A stretch of 64,000 bases of DNA from Wolbachia endosymbiont (group B) of Hofmannophila pseudospretella (GTDB lineage: Bacteria > Pseudomonadota > Alphaproteobacteria > Rickettsiales > Anaplasmataceae), in contig NZ_OZ034788.1 of assembly GCF_964028515.1 (NCBI RefSeq), positions 496,001 to 560,000 of the forward strand, in the 5' to 3' direction. Position numbers and translations under genes: made by a program. The notes beneath the pieces are model-generated. The model saw only the letters and a program-made list of their open reading frames with translations, searched no databases and was not told where the DNA came from. Below, in pieces: positions 7,695 through 16,290 of the stretch (positions are counted from its first letter, which is position 1; each line of letters starts with the position of its first letter).

Positions 7695-7850
7695 TCTGGA
7701 ATTCTGGACATAAAATCCTCCTGTATAAAAAGATTAGAAAAAAATGCAGCGCACATATGACAGACGTGTGTATACGCTGAAAAAGATACGCTACGTTTTT
7801 TATTGAAAAGTTAACTGAAAGTCTGCAGACAAAGATAGATTTTGAGCTCT
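7695..7850 (-). repeat. leader-like repeat module, copy A (partner at 21322-21488)
   Basis: Read on the minus strand it runs from GAGCTC through TCTGCAGACTTTC and TTTTCAATAAAAAA to an AT-rich stretch. It ends with a strong Shine-Dalgarno and start, AGGAGGATTTTATG, opening the tiny frame MSRIPDT-stop. The same order of blocks occurs at 21322-21488 on the plus strand. It looks like the promoter, leader and first codons of a once longer gene, now detached. Confidence 0.55.
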
Positions 7851-7930
7851 TAAAATATCTCTAATTGTCATTATAATCAGATTCAAAATATGCGGAAGTA
7901 ATTTTTTTTGACAATAGATTTCTTGCATAA

Positions 7931-8150
7931 CCAAGTGTCATTCCAGCTGGGATCCAACTAAGTTGGTAAACACTTTACAACGTTTTTTGCGCGAAAAGGC
8001 TGGATGCCAGTGTCAGCTACTTGCATGACATCGTCTTGGATGAAAATCAGTACGTGATGCACCAAAAATTGTGCATCAAAAGGGTGTCATTTGAGTAACT
8101 TTTTTGTTGTCATGCCAGTGTCAGCTACTTTCATGACACCTATTTGTTCC
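7931..8150. repeat. palindromic repeats between genes
   Basis: Two units lie in the gene-free stretch 7428-8270. The first starts 'gtgtcattccagctgggatc' and ends 'ccagtgtcagctacttgcat' + 'gaca'. The second ends 'ccagtgtcagctactttcat' + 'gacacc'. They share these ends with the elements inside murD and near 11500 and 40710. Apart from these and the leader-like module I see no gene in 7428-8270. Confidence 0.65.
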
Positions 8151-8270
8151 TATGATAGTCTTATCTGTCTATCTTATTTTGCTACTCTGCTGAACAGATA
8201 CGTTTCTTTTACCTTTTTTATTCTGTAAATTTTTTAGTATTTGTATGTTTAACATAAGAACTATACAAGA

Positions 8271-9299
8271 CTACAAATGTTGAATCAGCATTACCTTAAA
8301 GAGAGTACCCATATTTTCAGTTAATCTTAAAAATTCACTGAAGATCTCATTCTTCTGTTTATTACTTGCATTTTCCATTAAGGCTTGCGCTCTTTCCTTT
8401 ATACCAAACAAATATAAAAATTCTCTTTGAGTTAAAATCTCACAATTTAAGTATTTTAATGAATCTTTTAATGCTTGAAAGTTTACAAGTGCAGTAATAT
8501 CACTGTTACCAATATTTTCAAGAAAATTAGCATACTGATGCTGCCTTATCGATTGCAAAGTGCTCTTGTATGAAGGATATATATAGCCATAATCTATGAT
8601 CAAAGCAGCTCCTCCATTATTGACTATCTTATTCTCAAGTTTCTTTAATATTTCGATTCCGGCTAGGCATACTTCCACTACTGCACCATTGAAACCCCCT
8701 GTCATTCCAGTCTGGAATCCAGTTTTTGGTCTGGTTAAGCACTGGAGTGACAATGAAAGACTGCCATCATCTTGTTTTATTACTCTATTTTCATACCACT
8801 GCTCATCACGATAAATAAATTGGTCAATTGGAAGGGCGTCAAATAACTCATTTGCAAAAAAAATAGTTGGCTGATTTGGTAAGTTGTCGACATCTGTGTG
8901 CCAGTTAATATCTAATCCCTTTAATTTCCCCTTTTGTGTTTTCTGTAAAATAGGGCTTATCTCAACTAGATGAATGTCCATTGAGCTAAAAAAACAGCTA
9001 TATTTTTTGGTGACTCTTATTACATCATGAATGAGTGTTCCTTTACCTGGTCCAAGTTCAACTAGAGAAAATTTTGATGGCTTTCCTAATTTTTCCCATG
9101 TATTCATTATCCACACTGCAATTGTTTCACCAAATAGCTGACTAATTTCAGGTGCAGTAATGAAGTCACCATCTTTGCCAAGTGGTAATTTATTCATGTA
9201 ATAGCCGTACTCTTTATGATATAGAGCAGAGTTCATAAAATCACTGATTGATATTGACCCTTGTCTTTTATCAATTAATTCGTGTATATAAGTGAGCAT
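8271..9299 (-). CDS. MidA/NDUFAF7-family SAM-dependent methyltransferase
   Basis: This 342-residue protein belongs to the family of human NDUFAF7 (MidA), which methylates an arginine of a complex I subunit during assembly. Visible features are the N-terminal SISDFMNSALYHKEYGYY, the family block GDFITAPEISQLFGE, and the SAM loop VELGPGKGTLIHD (about 80-92). FANELFDALPIDQF follows. Residues ~181-202 (CLTRPKTGFQTGMTGGF) are coded by a palindromic repeat inserted in frame. A role in complex I assembly is inferred from the family, not from neighbours. The start is the ATG at 9299. Confidence 0.88.
   Translation of the reverse strand: MLTYIHELIDKRQGSISISDFMNSALYHKEYGYYMNKLPLGKDGDFITAPEISQLFGETIAVWIMNTWEKLGKPSKFSLVELGPGKGTLIHDVIRVTKKYSCFFSSMDIHLVEISPILQKTQKGKLKGLDINWHTDVDNLPNQPTIFFANELFDALPIDQFIYRDEQWYENRVIKQDDGSLSLSLQCLTRPKTGFQTGMTGGFNGAVVEVCLAGIEILKKLENKIVNNGGAALIIDYGYIYPSYKSTLQSIRQHQYANFLENIGNSDITALVNFQALKDSLKYLNCEILTQREFLYLFGIKERAQALMENASNKQKNEIFSEFLRLTENMGTLFKVMLIQHL
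8697..8755 (-). repeat. short palindromic repeat inserted in frame in the methyltransferase gene
   Basis: The plus strand reads 'cctgtcattccagtctggaa', then 'tccagtttttggtctggtta', then 'agcactggagtgacaatg'. The outer parts (tgtcattccagt / actggagtgaca) are inverted repeats, and 'tccagtctgga' repeats the palindromic style. The same motifs occur between genes at 31220 and 38579. The insertion adds about 20 residues without disturbing the frame. Confidence 0.7.
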
Positions 9300-9394
9300 A
9301 TTATTAATAAATGTTTAACTATAGCGTGCCATACTATAAAATAGTGGAGTATTTATATATATAATATAAGTTTAAAAGCGATAGTGCTTTGGTT

Positions 9395-9766
9395 ATGAAT
9401 AGTCAAGATACGGATTATGTTACCCTTATACCTCAAGATGATGGTGTTGAATATAAATTTGAAGAAGTTGTCAATTTTATAGAAAATAAAATTATAGGTG
9501 CTGATGGATTAACTTTAGCAGAGGTGTTTCAAGCGTTGGTTCAAATGCTGAATGGTGATCTAGAATTGGTCAAAAGAGTACTAGCATGTGCTAATATTAT
9601 GGTAAAGCATGGAATGAGGATGGCGAAAGAGTCACAGCTAAGCAGAGCCGATGTTCTTCGAGCTTTAGAAGGCAAAGAAAGTATGCTCAATAGACAAGAT
9701 TTTATCAAAAAACCATCTCTCCCACCTGCTATAAAATCGATTAAAAAGAAAAGTAGAGGTCTTTAA
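9395..9766 (+). CDS. conserved small protein of unknown function
   Basis: I do not recognise this 123-residue protein. It is acidic and helical in its middle (DGLTLAEVFQALVQMLNGDL, then KRVLACANIMVKHGMRMAKE) and ends in a basic tail (IKSIKKKSRGL). It has no signal peptide or membrane span. I chose the ATG at 9395 over a TTG two codons upstream. The stop TAA (9764-9766) directly abuts the ATG of the next gene, so the two are probably cotranscribed and perhaps translationally coupled. Confidence 0.7.
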   Translation: MNSQDTDYVTLIPQDDGVEYKFEEVVNFIENKIIGADGLTLAEVFQALVQMLNGDLELVKRVLACANIMVKHGMRMAKESQLSRADVLRALEGKESMLNRQDFIKKPSLPPAIKSIKKKSRGL

Positions 9767-10048
9767 ATGACTGCATCCATCAAAAAATTTACTGTACAGT
9801 GTGATTTTAAAGGACAAAATTCGCCTTTTGCAATATACATAGGAGATCCAAAGGGTGATACTCATCCAATTCACCATCAAGATTCCTGGCTTGCAAAGGA
9901 GCGTGGAGGAAATATACCTAACAAAGTCAAAGAAAGTCTGCAAAAATTACACAAGTTATCTCAAGAAAACGGAATTTCTTTTTCAGAATTATGTGCATAT
10001 GCTATCACTGTAGTTAGCAACAATGATAAAAAAAGTGATAACAAGTAG
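9767..10048 (+). CDS. DUF2610-family protein
   Basis: This 93-residue cytoplasmic protein looks like the Rickettsiales family DUF2610. The pattern is VQCDFKGQNSPFAIYIGDP, then HPIHHQDSWLAKERGGNIP, then a helical C-terminal part (LQKLHKLSQENGISFSELC). The molecular function is unknown. It starts with ATG immediately after the stop of the preceding gene and ends just before the convergent dapD. The family assignment is from memory of the pattern and needs a profile search. Confidence 0.65.
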   Translation: MTASIKKFTVQCDFKGQNSPFAIYIGDPKGDTHPIHHQDSWLAKERGGNIPNKVKESLQKLHKLSQENGISFSELCAYAITVVSNNDKKSDNK

Positions 10049-10058
10049 TGAGATAAGT

Positions 10059-10901
10059 TTAATCTCTCAATATTTCATTTATAGAGGTCTTTGATCTCGT
10101 TTTTTCGTCTACTTTTTTTACTATAACTGCACAATAGGTTGAAATGTTATTTTTAGATGGAATGGATCCTGGCACTACTACAGAATAAGGTGGCACTTCA
10201 CCGTAAGATAGTTTACTCGTTTCTCTATCAATAATTTTTGTTGATGCTCCAATAAACACCCCCATACTGAGGACTGATCCTTCTCTTATTATGACGCCTT
10301 CGGTTACCTCACTTCGTGCTCCAATGAAGCAGTTATTCTCTATAATGACCGGAGAAGCTTGAATAGGTTCAAGAACTCCGCCTATTCCCACTCCCCCGGA
10401 AATATGGCAATTTTTTCCTATCTGTGCACAACTACCAATTGTTGACCAGGTGTCTATCATTGTACCAGAATCAATATATGCACCAACGTTGATAAAGCTT
10501 GGCATTAGAACAACATTTTTACCTATGTAAGCAGATTGGCGGACAAAACACCCAGGGACTGCTCTAATTTTTGATTGGTAAAATTTCTCCTCATTCCATT
10601 CACTAAACTTGCTACCAATTTTGTCAAACCAGCAATTGGTATTGTCTATTATTTTGCTTTCCTCAGTGAGAAAATGTAATAATATTGACTGCTTTATCCA
10701 CTTATGTACTATCCATTCTCCACTTGATAGCTTTTCTGCTACTCTAATTTTACCACTGTCAAGTAACTCAATTACCTCTTTGATTATTAATCTTGCTTCG
10801 TGTTTTAGATTATAGTCGTTAAGTTTTTCTTTATCTTTCCAAATATTTTCTATCTCATCTTGTAATTTTTTAGTTGCAAATTTTTCATTTATTATATACA
10901 T
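10059..10901 (-). CDS. dapD: 2,3,4,5-tetrahydropyridine-2,6-dicarboxylate N-succinyltransferase
   Basis: DapD transfers succinyl from succinyl-CoA to tetrahydrodipicolinate on the way to meso-diaminopimelate and lysine. The 280-residue length is typical. After an N-terminal helical domain, hexapeptide repeats of a left-handed beta helix run through VLMPSFINVGAYIDSGTMID, IGKNCHISGGVGIGGVLEP and FIGARSEVTEGVIIREGSVL. The ending GEVPPYSVVVPGSIPSK is also typical. It faces the zinc-ribbon gene across a 38-base divergent spacer, so the two promoters must be very close together. With murD here, it indicates retained peptidoglycan-precursor synthesis. Confidence 0.95.
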   Translation of the reverse strand: MYIINEKFATKKLQDEIENIWKDKEKLNDYNLKHEARLIIKEVIELLDSGKIRVAEKLSSGEWIVHKWIKQSILLHFLTEESKIIDNTNCWFDKIGSKFSEWNEEKFYQSKIRAVPGCFVRQSAYIGKNVVLMPSFINVGAYIDSGTMIDTWSTIGSCAQIGKNCHISGGVGIGGVLEPIQASPVIIENNCFIGARSEVTEGVIIREGSVLSMGVFIGASTKIIDRETSKLSYGEVPPYSVVVPGSIPSKNNISTYCAVIVKKVDEKTRSKTSINEILRD

Positions 10902-10939
10902 ATTGATATCAAATTTATATTATTTTATACGCAAGCACT

Positions 10940-11350
10940 ATGAAAATACAATGTCATAATTGTACTAAAACTTACTTAGTATCTCGTGGGCAAATAGGTG
11001 AATCTGGAAGAAAAGTGAAATGTACAAACTGCAATCACATGTGGCATGAGTATCTAAAAGAAATGTCAAGTGAATTGTGCCCTGCTGGTATACAAGAAAA
11101 AAAAGCTAACTGGAGGCAAAGTTTAACTCTAGCTTTTGCAACAGTTGCAGGGTTATGCGTTATAATTGTTGGTGGTATCTTTCCAGGAGAGGTAAGTAAG
11201 GTATATAAAGCAGTTAGTGCATATAAAGATTCAATAAGCCATAAATTAGGATACAAAAAAGTGCAAACGGAAAATTCAAGTGCGAGAGAACTTGTTGTAA
11301 ATGAGTTTTATCAAGATTACCTTTTTCTATCTAATTTTAGATCTAATTAA
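10940..11350 (+). CDS. zinc-ribbon membrane protein (MJ0042-type zinc finger)
   Basis: This 136-residue protein opens with a zinc ribbon of the CxxC-x(~20)-CxxC type (CHNCTKTY then KVKCTNCNHMW), as in alphaproteobacterial MJ0042-domain proteins. A single hydrophobic span (LAFATVAGLCVIIVGGIF, about residues 58-75) follows, and then a ~60-residue tail. Topology and role are unknown. It is transcribed divergently from dapD. Confidence 0.75.
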   Translation: MKIQCHNCTKTYLVSRGQIGESGRKVKCTNCNHMWHEYLKEMSSELCPAGIQEKKANWRQSLTLAFATVAGLCVIIVGGIFPGEVSKVYKAVSAYKDSISHKLGYKKVQTENSSARELVVNEFYQDYLFLSNFRSN

Positions 11351-11403
11351 ATAGGCATAAGTCATCAATGTTATGCAAGTAACTACACTTACTCCTCTAT
11401 GAT

Positions 11404-11521
11404 AGTGTTATCCCAGTGCTCAGACACTGGGATCCAGGAATTTTGATTGTGGATAAGCATATCAAATGGTTTGGTATAATAGAAGTCGGATTCCAGTGTC
11501 AGCTACTTTCATAACACCCTA
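11404..11521. repeat. palindromic repeat between genes
   Basis: It begins with the hairpin 'cccagtgctcagacactggg' (arms CCCAGTG/CACTGGG) and ends 'ttccagtgtcagctactttc' + 'ataacacc'. It fills much of the 282-base gap before sdhA. No gene is visible there. Confidence 0.65.
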
Positions 11522-11638
11522 TGGTTGTTATGACATTATTTACTATAGGTTTGTTTCAGAAGCTTACATTTGGAAAACCAGTATAGATTTTTCCTACTTA
11601 TGTGCTACTATAAGCCTGTAATGATAAAATAAGTGAAT

Positions 11639-13438
11639 ATGGATAAGTCAGAATACGAAATCATAGAACATGAATATGATGTGGTAATAGTAGGTGCAGG
11701 GGGAGCGGGGCTTAGAGCAACACTTGGAATGGCTGCAACTAATTTTTCAGTTGCCTGCATTTCTAAAATTTTCCCTACACGAAGTCATACAGTTGCAGCA
11801 CAAGGCGGAATTAGTGCAGCTTTGAGCAACATTGCTGAAGATGACTGGCGCTGGCATGCATATGATACAATAAAAGGTTCAGACTGGCTTGGCGATCAAG
11901 ATGCAATAGAGTATATGTGTAAAAATGCTGCAAAAGCTGTGATTGAACTTGAAAATTTTGGTGTACCCTTTTCTCGTACGGAAGATGGAAAAATATATCA
12001 GCGTGCCTTTGGTGGAATGACAACTCACTTTGGTAAAGGAAAATCGGCTCAGCGTACTTGTGCAGCAGCAGATAAAACTGGGCATGCAATTCTTCATACT
12101 CTATATCAGCAATGTCTTAAATTTAACGCTGAATTTTTTGTTGAATATTTTGTAATCGATTTGATTATGGACAAAGGGACATGCTGTGGAGTGATAGCTT
12201 GGTCGCTGTGTGATGGTACGTTGCATAGATTTCGTGCACATTCTGTGGTAATAGCAACAGGTGGTTATGGACGTGTTTATTTCTCTGCAACAAGTGCACA
12301 CACCTGCACAGGTGATGGTAATGGCATGGTGGTAAGAGCTGGGTTGCCACTTGAAGATATGGAATTTGTGCAATTTCATCCAACAGGAATATATGGCTCA
12401 GGTTGTTTAATGACGGAAGGATGTCGTGGTGAAGGTGGGTACCTCGTTAATTCTCAGGGTGAGAAGTTTATGGAACGTTATGCACCAAAGGCAAAAGATT
12501 TGGCTTCTCGTGATGTGGTAAGTCGAGCAATAACAATTGAAATTAGAGAGGGAAGGGGAATTGGACCGAATAAGGATTACATGCACTTGAATATAGCGCA
12601 TCTTGATCCAGAAGTGATCAAACTCAGATTACCAGGTATTAGTGAAACAGCAAAGACCTTTGCAGGAGTTGATGTTACTAAAGATCCGATACCTGTTATT
12701 CCAACTGTTCACTATAACATGGGAGGTATTCCAACCAACTATCATGGAGAAGTGATCACGTTGCAAAAAGGTAAAGAAGAAGTGGTAGAAGGATTATTTG
12801 CAATAGGAGAGGCAGCATGTGTTTCTGTACATGGTGCAAATCGACTAGGTTCCAACTCGCTTCTTGATCTTGTGGTTTTTGGTAGAGCTGCCGCGCTTAG
12901 GGCAAAAGAAAAATTGAAACCTGATACACCACATAAAAAATTGCATTCAGACTGCACAGACTTGATAGTAGATAGATTTAATAAAATGCGATTTGCTTCT
13001 GGAGAGTTCAAAGTAGCAAAAATACGAAGTGAAATGCAGCACACTATGCAGAAATATGCATCGGTATTCCGTGTTGCTGAAGTTTTAGAGGAAGGTAAAA
13101 AAGCTATAAAAGAAGTAGCAAAAATGATGCCTAACATTGCAGTTGAAGATCGTAGTATGATATGGAATAGTGATTTGGTTGAAGCTCTGGAGCTTGCCAA
13201 TATGATTCCACAAGCAGTTATTACCATGGAATGCGCATCTAATCGCGAGGAAAGCAGAGGTGCTCATGCTCGTGAAGATTTCCCTGAACGTGATGATAAA
13301 AACTGGATGAAGCATACTATAGCATGGCTTAAAGAAGAGAAAAGCCAAGTTAGTGTAGAAATTGACTATAAAAAAGTTGCTGAAAAAACTCTGAGCGATG
13401 AGATTGATTTCATCGCCCCGGAAAAGAGAATTTATTAG
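11639..13438 (+). CDS. sdhA: succinate dehydrogenase flavoprotein subunit
   Basis: SdhA oxidises succinate to fumarate at a covalently bound FAD on the inner face of the membrane (complex II). The FAD-binding VVIVGAGGAGLRA is near the N-terminus. RSHTVAAQGG contains the His that carries FAD. Substrate-site blocks include HPTGIYGSGCLMTEGCRGEGG and HGANRLGSNSLLDLVVFGRA. About 600 residues is normal. I use the ATG at 11639; a GTG two codons upstream is also possible. No other sdh gene is adjacent. The last 29 bases overlap the end of the convergent ankyrin gene. Confidence 0.96.
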   Translation: MDKSEYEIIEHEYDVVIVGAGGAGLRATLGMAATNFSVACISKIFPTRSHTVAAQGGISAALSNIAEDDWRWHAYDTIKGSDWLGDQDAIEYMCKNAAKAVIELENFGVPFSRTEDGKIYQRAFGGMTTHFGKGKSAQRTCAAADKTGHAILHTLYQQCLKFNAEFFVEYFVIDLIMDKGTCCGVIAWSLCDGTLHRFRAHSVVIATGGYGRVYFSATSAHTCTGDGNGMVVRAGLPLEDMEFVQFHPTGIYGSGCLMTEGCRGEGGYLVNSQGEKFMERYAPKAKDLASRDVVSRAITIEIREGRGIGPNKDYMHLNIAHLDPEVIKLRLPGISETAKTFAGVDVTKDPIPVIPTVHYNMGGIPTNYHGEVITLQKGKEEVVEGLFAIGEAACVSVHGANRLGSNSLLDLVVFGRAAALRAKEKLKPDTPHKKLHSDCTDLIVDRFNKMRFASGEFKVAKIRSEMQHTMQKYASVFRVAEVLEEGKKAIKEVAKMMPNIAVEDRSMIWNSDLVEALELANMIPQAVITMECASNREESRGAHAREDFPERDDKNWMKHTIAWLKEEKSQVSVEIDYKKVAEKTLSDEIDFIAPEKRIY

Positions 13439-16046
13439 TCAACCCATCTGGTTTATTTATAAATTGACGTAGTATTGATACATAGCTCATTTGAGTAGCT
13501 GGGCTTTCTGTATGCTCCGATTGATTTGACGATCTTTGTACTTCTTGCTCTGCTGAGTTGTTAGCTAAATTTTGTTGTTCAGTAACATTTTTAGGTTGTG
13601 TTGCAGTTTTGAGATTATCTTTACTGGTTTGCTGATCGTTGGTTAATTCTTTAACATGTTTCCTAATGCCGCTGAGTCCCAAAGTGACTATCAGACAGAC
13701 CATGCCTGTTATAGCTATGATGGGTAACGCTGCTCCAATTGCAATTTGTCCTTGGAAGCAAGAAAGTGTTACCATTGTAATAATAGTAGTTGCTACTGTA
13801 ATTGCTAACAATATGCTAGCTCTTCTGCCAGGATCAATGCATTTCCATGCAGCTTTGAGGCCATCTCCTGTTTTGTGTAGAATATGCTGACATTTTTTTG
13901 AAAAAGTTCTAACGTTATATTTTTTTTCAAGTTTTTTCCTTAGTTCTTTAGCTTTTACCTTTCCTTCTTGTGGAGTTTTTGAGTAATTTTCTAAATTACG
14001 TAAAGTGCAATAATATTTTTCAGTATGAAATTCTCGATCTTTTAGTTTCAGAGAACGGGAATCAGCACCTATTTCTAGCAGCTTTGCACAAAACTTTGTT
14101 GTATTGTCGTACTTTTTCCCTAGATCAAAAATTGTTTTCATTTGCGAAAGGTGGTTGCCTTTTTCTGCTTTTTTTGTTAGTGATACTTGTAGCGGTGTTC
14201 GTCCTTCTTCGTTAATGGCCTTTATAGCCTTACCTAACTGATCTTCAGATATTTCTTTTTCTTTTACTAAACTGGAAATCAACTCCAAACATGCAACCTT
14301 TTGTTCTCCTTTTAGCGAAGCAATATAGTGCAAAGCATTATTACCCTCTTTGTCTTGAGCAGTAATGTCTGCACTATTTTGGAGAAATAACTCTAAGGCT
14401 TTATATTTATTTGTTTTTTCAAATTTTTTATCTGTACATGATCGATTCTCATTCTTTTCTTTTATATACTGGAATAACTGATGTAGAGGTGTTAATCTTT
14501 CCCTGTTGGTAGTATTTACAGCATTACTAAATCTATCTTTGTCTGAAATTAACTCCAAACATGCAATTTTTTGCTCTCCTTTTAGTAAAGCAATGTGATG
14601 CAGAATATTATTACCCTCTTTGTCTTGAGCAGTAATATCAGCACCATTTTGGAGAAATAACTCTAAGGCTTTATATCTATTTGTTTTTTCAAATTTTTTA
14701 TCTGTACATGATCGATCTTCATTTTTTTCTTTTATATGCTGGAATAAATAATAAAGAGGTGTTTGTTTTGCTGTATTTTCAGCATTTATAGCTTTTTTAA
14801 ACTGTGCTTTAAGATGCTCTTTTTCTTCCTCCTTACTTACATTTAATATTATATTTGAAAATTCAAACTTTCGTTTTTGCTTTAATTCTAAAACTATTAG
14901 ATGTAAAGCATTATTACCATCTGTATCTTTCAGGCTAATATCTGCTCCTTTTTGCAATAACTCCTTAAAGGATTTCTCATCTTTATTTTTAATTGCTAAA
15001 TGTAGTTGATAATTATCATTACTATCCGGAGTATTTATGGTATGTGGTATAATTTCTTTAATTTTTGTTCTTATTTCTGATTTTAATTCAGGTTTCTTTA
15101 CTGACTTTGCTAATTTTTCTAAGAAATCACAATAGTATGTCTTTTGCTCTTCTTTTAAGTATTGTAATTCTTTTGTAGATAATCCTAAATTGTCAGAGTT
15201 GGCTCCATACTCTAGCAATTTTGTAAGAAACTTAAATGTGTTATCGTTATCTTGGATTGTGTGAGAATCATGTTTCCCTTTTATTATCTTGTTAATTAGT
15301 GCTACCTGAAAAGGAGTCTTTCCTTCTTGATTTTCACTATCAACAAGTTGTGCTAAATTTTTCTCGTTAGCTATTTTTATCAAGGTATCTAGAAACTTAA
15401 GCTTTTGTTTCTTTTTGAGCGATGCAATAAGGTGTAAAATATTATTTCCTTTTTCATCTGTTATGCCACTGACATTTGTGCAATTTTTTAGATATTTTCT
15501 AAATTTCCTGTTGTTTCCATTTTGGATTGCATTTAGTAATTGAACGTCATTATCAGAATCCGATATTCTGTTTACTTCATCTTCAAAATCGCTATCAGAA
15601 TCTGATATTCCGTTCATTTCATCTTCAAAATCGCTACCGTAGCCACTGTCTTGTTCATTGTACCTACTCAAACAACTTTTAGTGATTTCAGAAATTACTT
15701 GGTTTTTTGTTTCATTTGATATTCTTTTCGATCGTTCTACTACTTCACCTAGCACTGGAAGGAAGCACTGGATATAATATCTATAATATTTTTCCTGTTC
15801 TCTAAGTGATGCTTCTAATTTAATCAATACTTCAGGGCTAGCACCTTCCTTAAGTAACCTTTTGCATTCCTTGAGTGTTCCATCTCGACTTCTTGTTTTT
15901 TCATGCTTATGTTTTTCTTTTTTTACCTTTCTCTCTATAGTGTCATACAATTGCTTGTCTTTTTTATCTTGCTCTTGTTTTTCATTTTTGTTTATATATT
16001 CTAGTCTGTTTGCCTTAGTAACTAACACACTTAGATCTATCCTCAT
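13410..16046 (-). CDS. large ankyrin-repeat protein with two C-terminal membrane spans
   Basis: This 878-residue protein has a charged, Lys-rich N-terminal region (about 15-130) with coiled-coil character, then an acidic Ser-Asp segment (about 133-165). A long ankyrin region follows, with repeats such as KGNNILHLIASLKKKQKLKF, DGNNALHLIVLELKQ and KEGNNILHHIALLKGEQK. Near residues ~748-795 there are two hydrophobic spans (ASILLAITVATTIITMVTL; AIGAALPIIAITGMVCLIV), then a polar Gln/Asn-rich tail. A 90-residue unit is tandemly duplicated. No signal peptide is seen, so it is a candidate secreted or surface effector by another route (inference). Its 3' end overlaps sdhA by 29 bases, tail to tail. 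Confidence 0.88.
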   Translation of the reverse strand: MRIDLSVLVTKANRLEYINKNEKQEQDKKDKQLYDTIERKVKKEKHKHEKTRSRDGTLKECKRLLKEGASPEVLIKLEASLREQEKYYRYYIQCFLPVLGEVVERSKRISNETKNQVISEITKSCLSRYNEQDSGYGSDFEDEMNGISDSDSDFEDEVNRISDSDNDVQLLNAIQNGNNRKFRKYLKNCTNVSGITDEKGNNILHLIASLKKKQKLKFLDTLIKIANEKNLAQLVDSENQEGKTPFQVALINKIIKGKHDSHTIQDNDNTFKFLTKLLEYGANSDNLGLSTKELQYLKEEQKTYYCDFLEKLAKSVKKPELKSEIRTKIKEIIPHTINTPDSNDNYQLHLAIKNKDEKSFKELLQKGADISLKDTDGNNALHLIVLELKQKRKFEFSNIILNVSKEEEKEHLKAQFKKAINAENTAKQTPLYYLFQHIKEKNEDRSCTDKKFEKTNRYKALELFLQNGADITAQDKEGNNILHHIALLKGEQKIACLELISDKDRFSNAVNTTNRERLTPLHQLFQYIKEKNENRSCTDKKFEKTNKYKALELFLQNSADITAQDKEGNNALHYIASLKGEQKVACLELISSLVKEKEISEDQLGKAIKAINEEGRTPLQVSLTKKAEKGNHLSQMKTIFDLGKKYDNTTKFCAKLLEIGADSRSLKLKDREFHTEKYYCTLRNLENYSKTPQEGKVKAKELRKKLEKKYNVRTFSKKCQHILHKTGDGLKAAWKCIDPGRRASILLAITVATTIITMVTLSCFQGQIAIGAALPIIAITGMVCLIVTLGLSGIRKHVKELTNDQQTSKDNLKTATQPKNVTEQQNLANNSAEQEVQRSSNQSEHTESPATQMSYVSILRQFINKPDGLTNKFSFPGR
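14343..14762 (-). repeat. tandem 270-bp duplication inside the large ankyrin gene
   Basis: The segments starting at 14343 and 14613 are nearly identical over about 150 bases each (for example 'ccctctttgtcttgagcagt', 'ggagaaataactctaaggct', 'tctgtacatgatcgat'). They lie 270 bases, or 90 codons, apart. They encode the KKFEKTN(R/K)YKALELFLQN unit plus the following ankyrin loop. This indicates recent unequal exchange or slippage. Confidence 0.75.
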
Positions 16047-16290
16047 ATTAAAACCTCAATATTAAAAGCTATTTTGCGTTAACGAATTGAATTAAACTTT
16101 TAAATTGAGCTAGATGTTGTCAAAATACAGGTAAAAAGGCAGAAAACTAGTTTCTATTAGAAAATCTGTTGTCATAATCAAATCCCCACTTTAGCACTTG
16201 TCTACTATTTTAACTATTTTATCTTAAAAAATAATAAATGTGGCTAAACTGTGAAGCGTGAATGCTGCTAAAAGAGATAAACAAATATTT

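Noticed and set aside
11811..13348. Minus-strand frames of 64-161 codons opposite sdhA
   Set aside because: They are shadows of a highly conserved flavoprotein; the 161-codon one has no recognisable domain or start signal.
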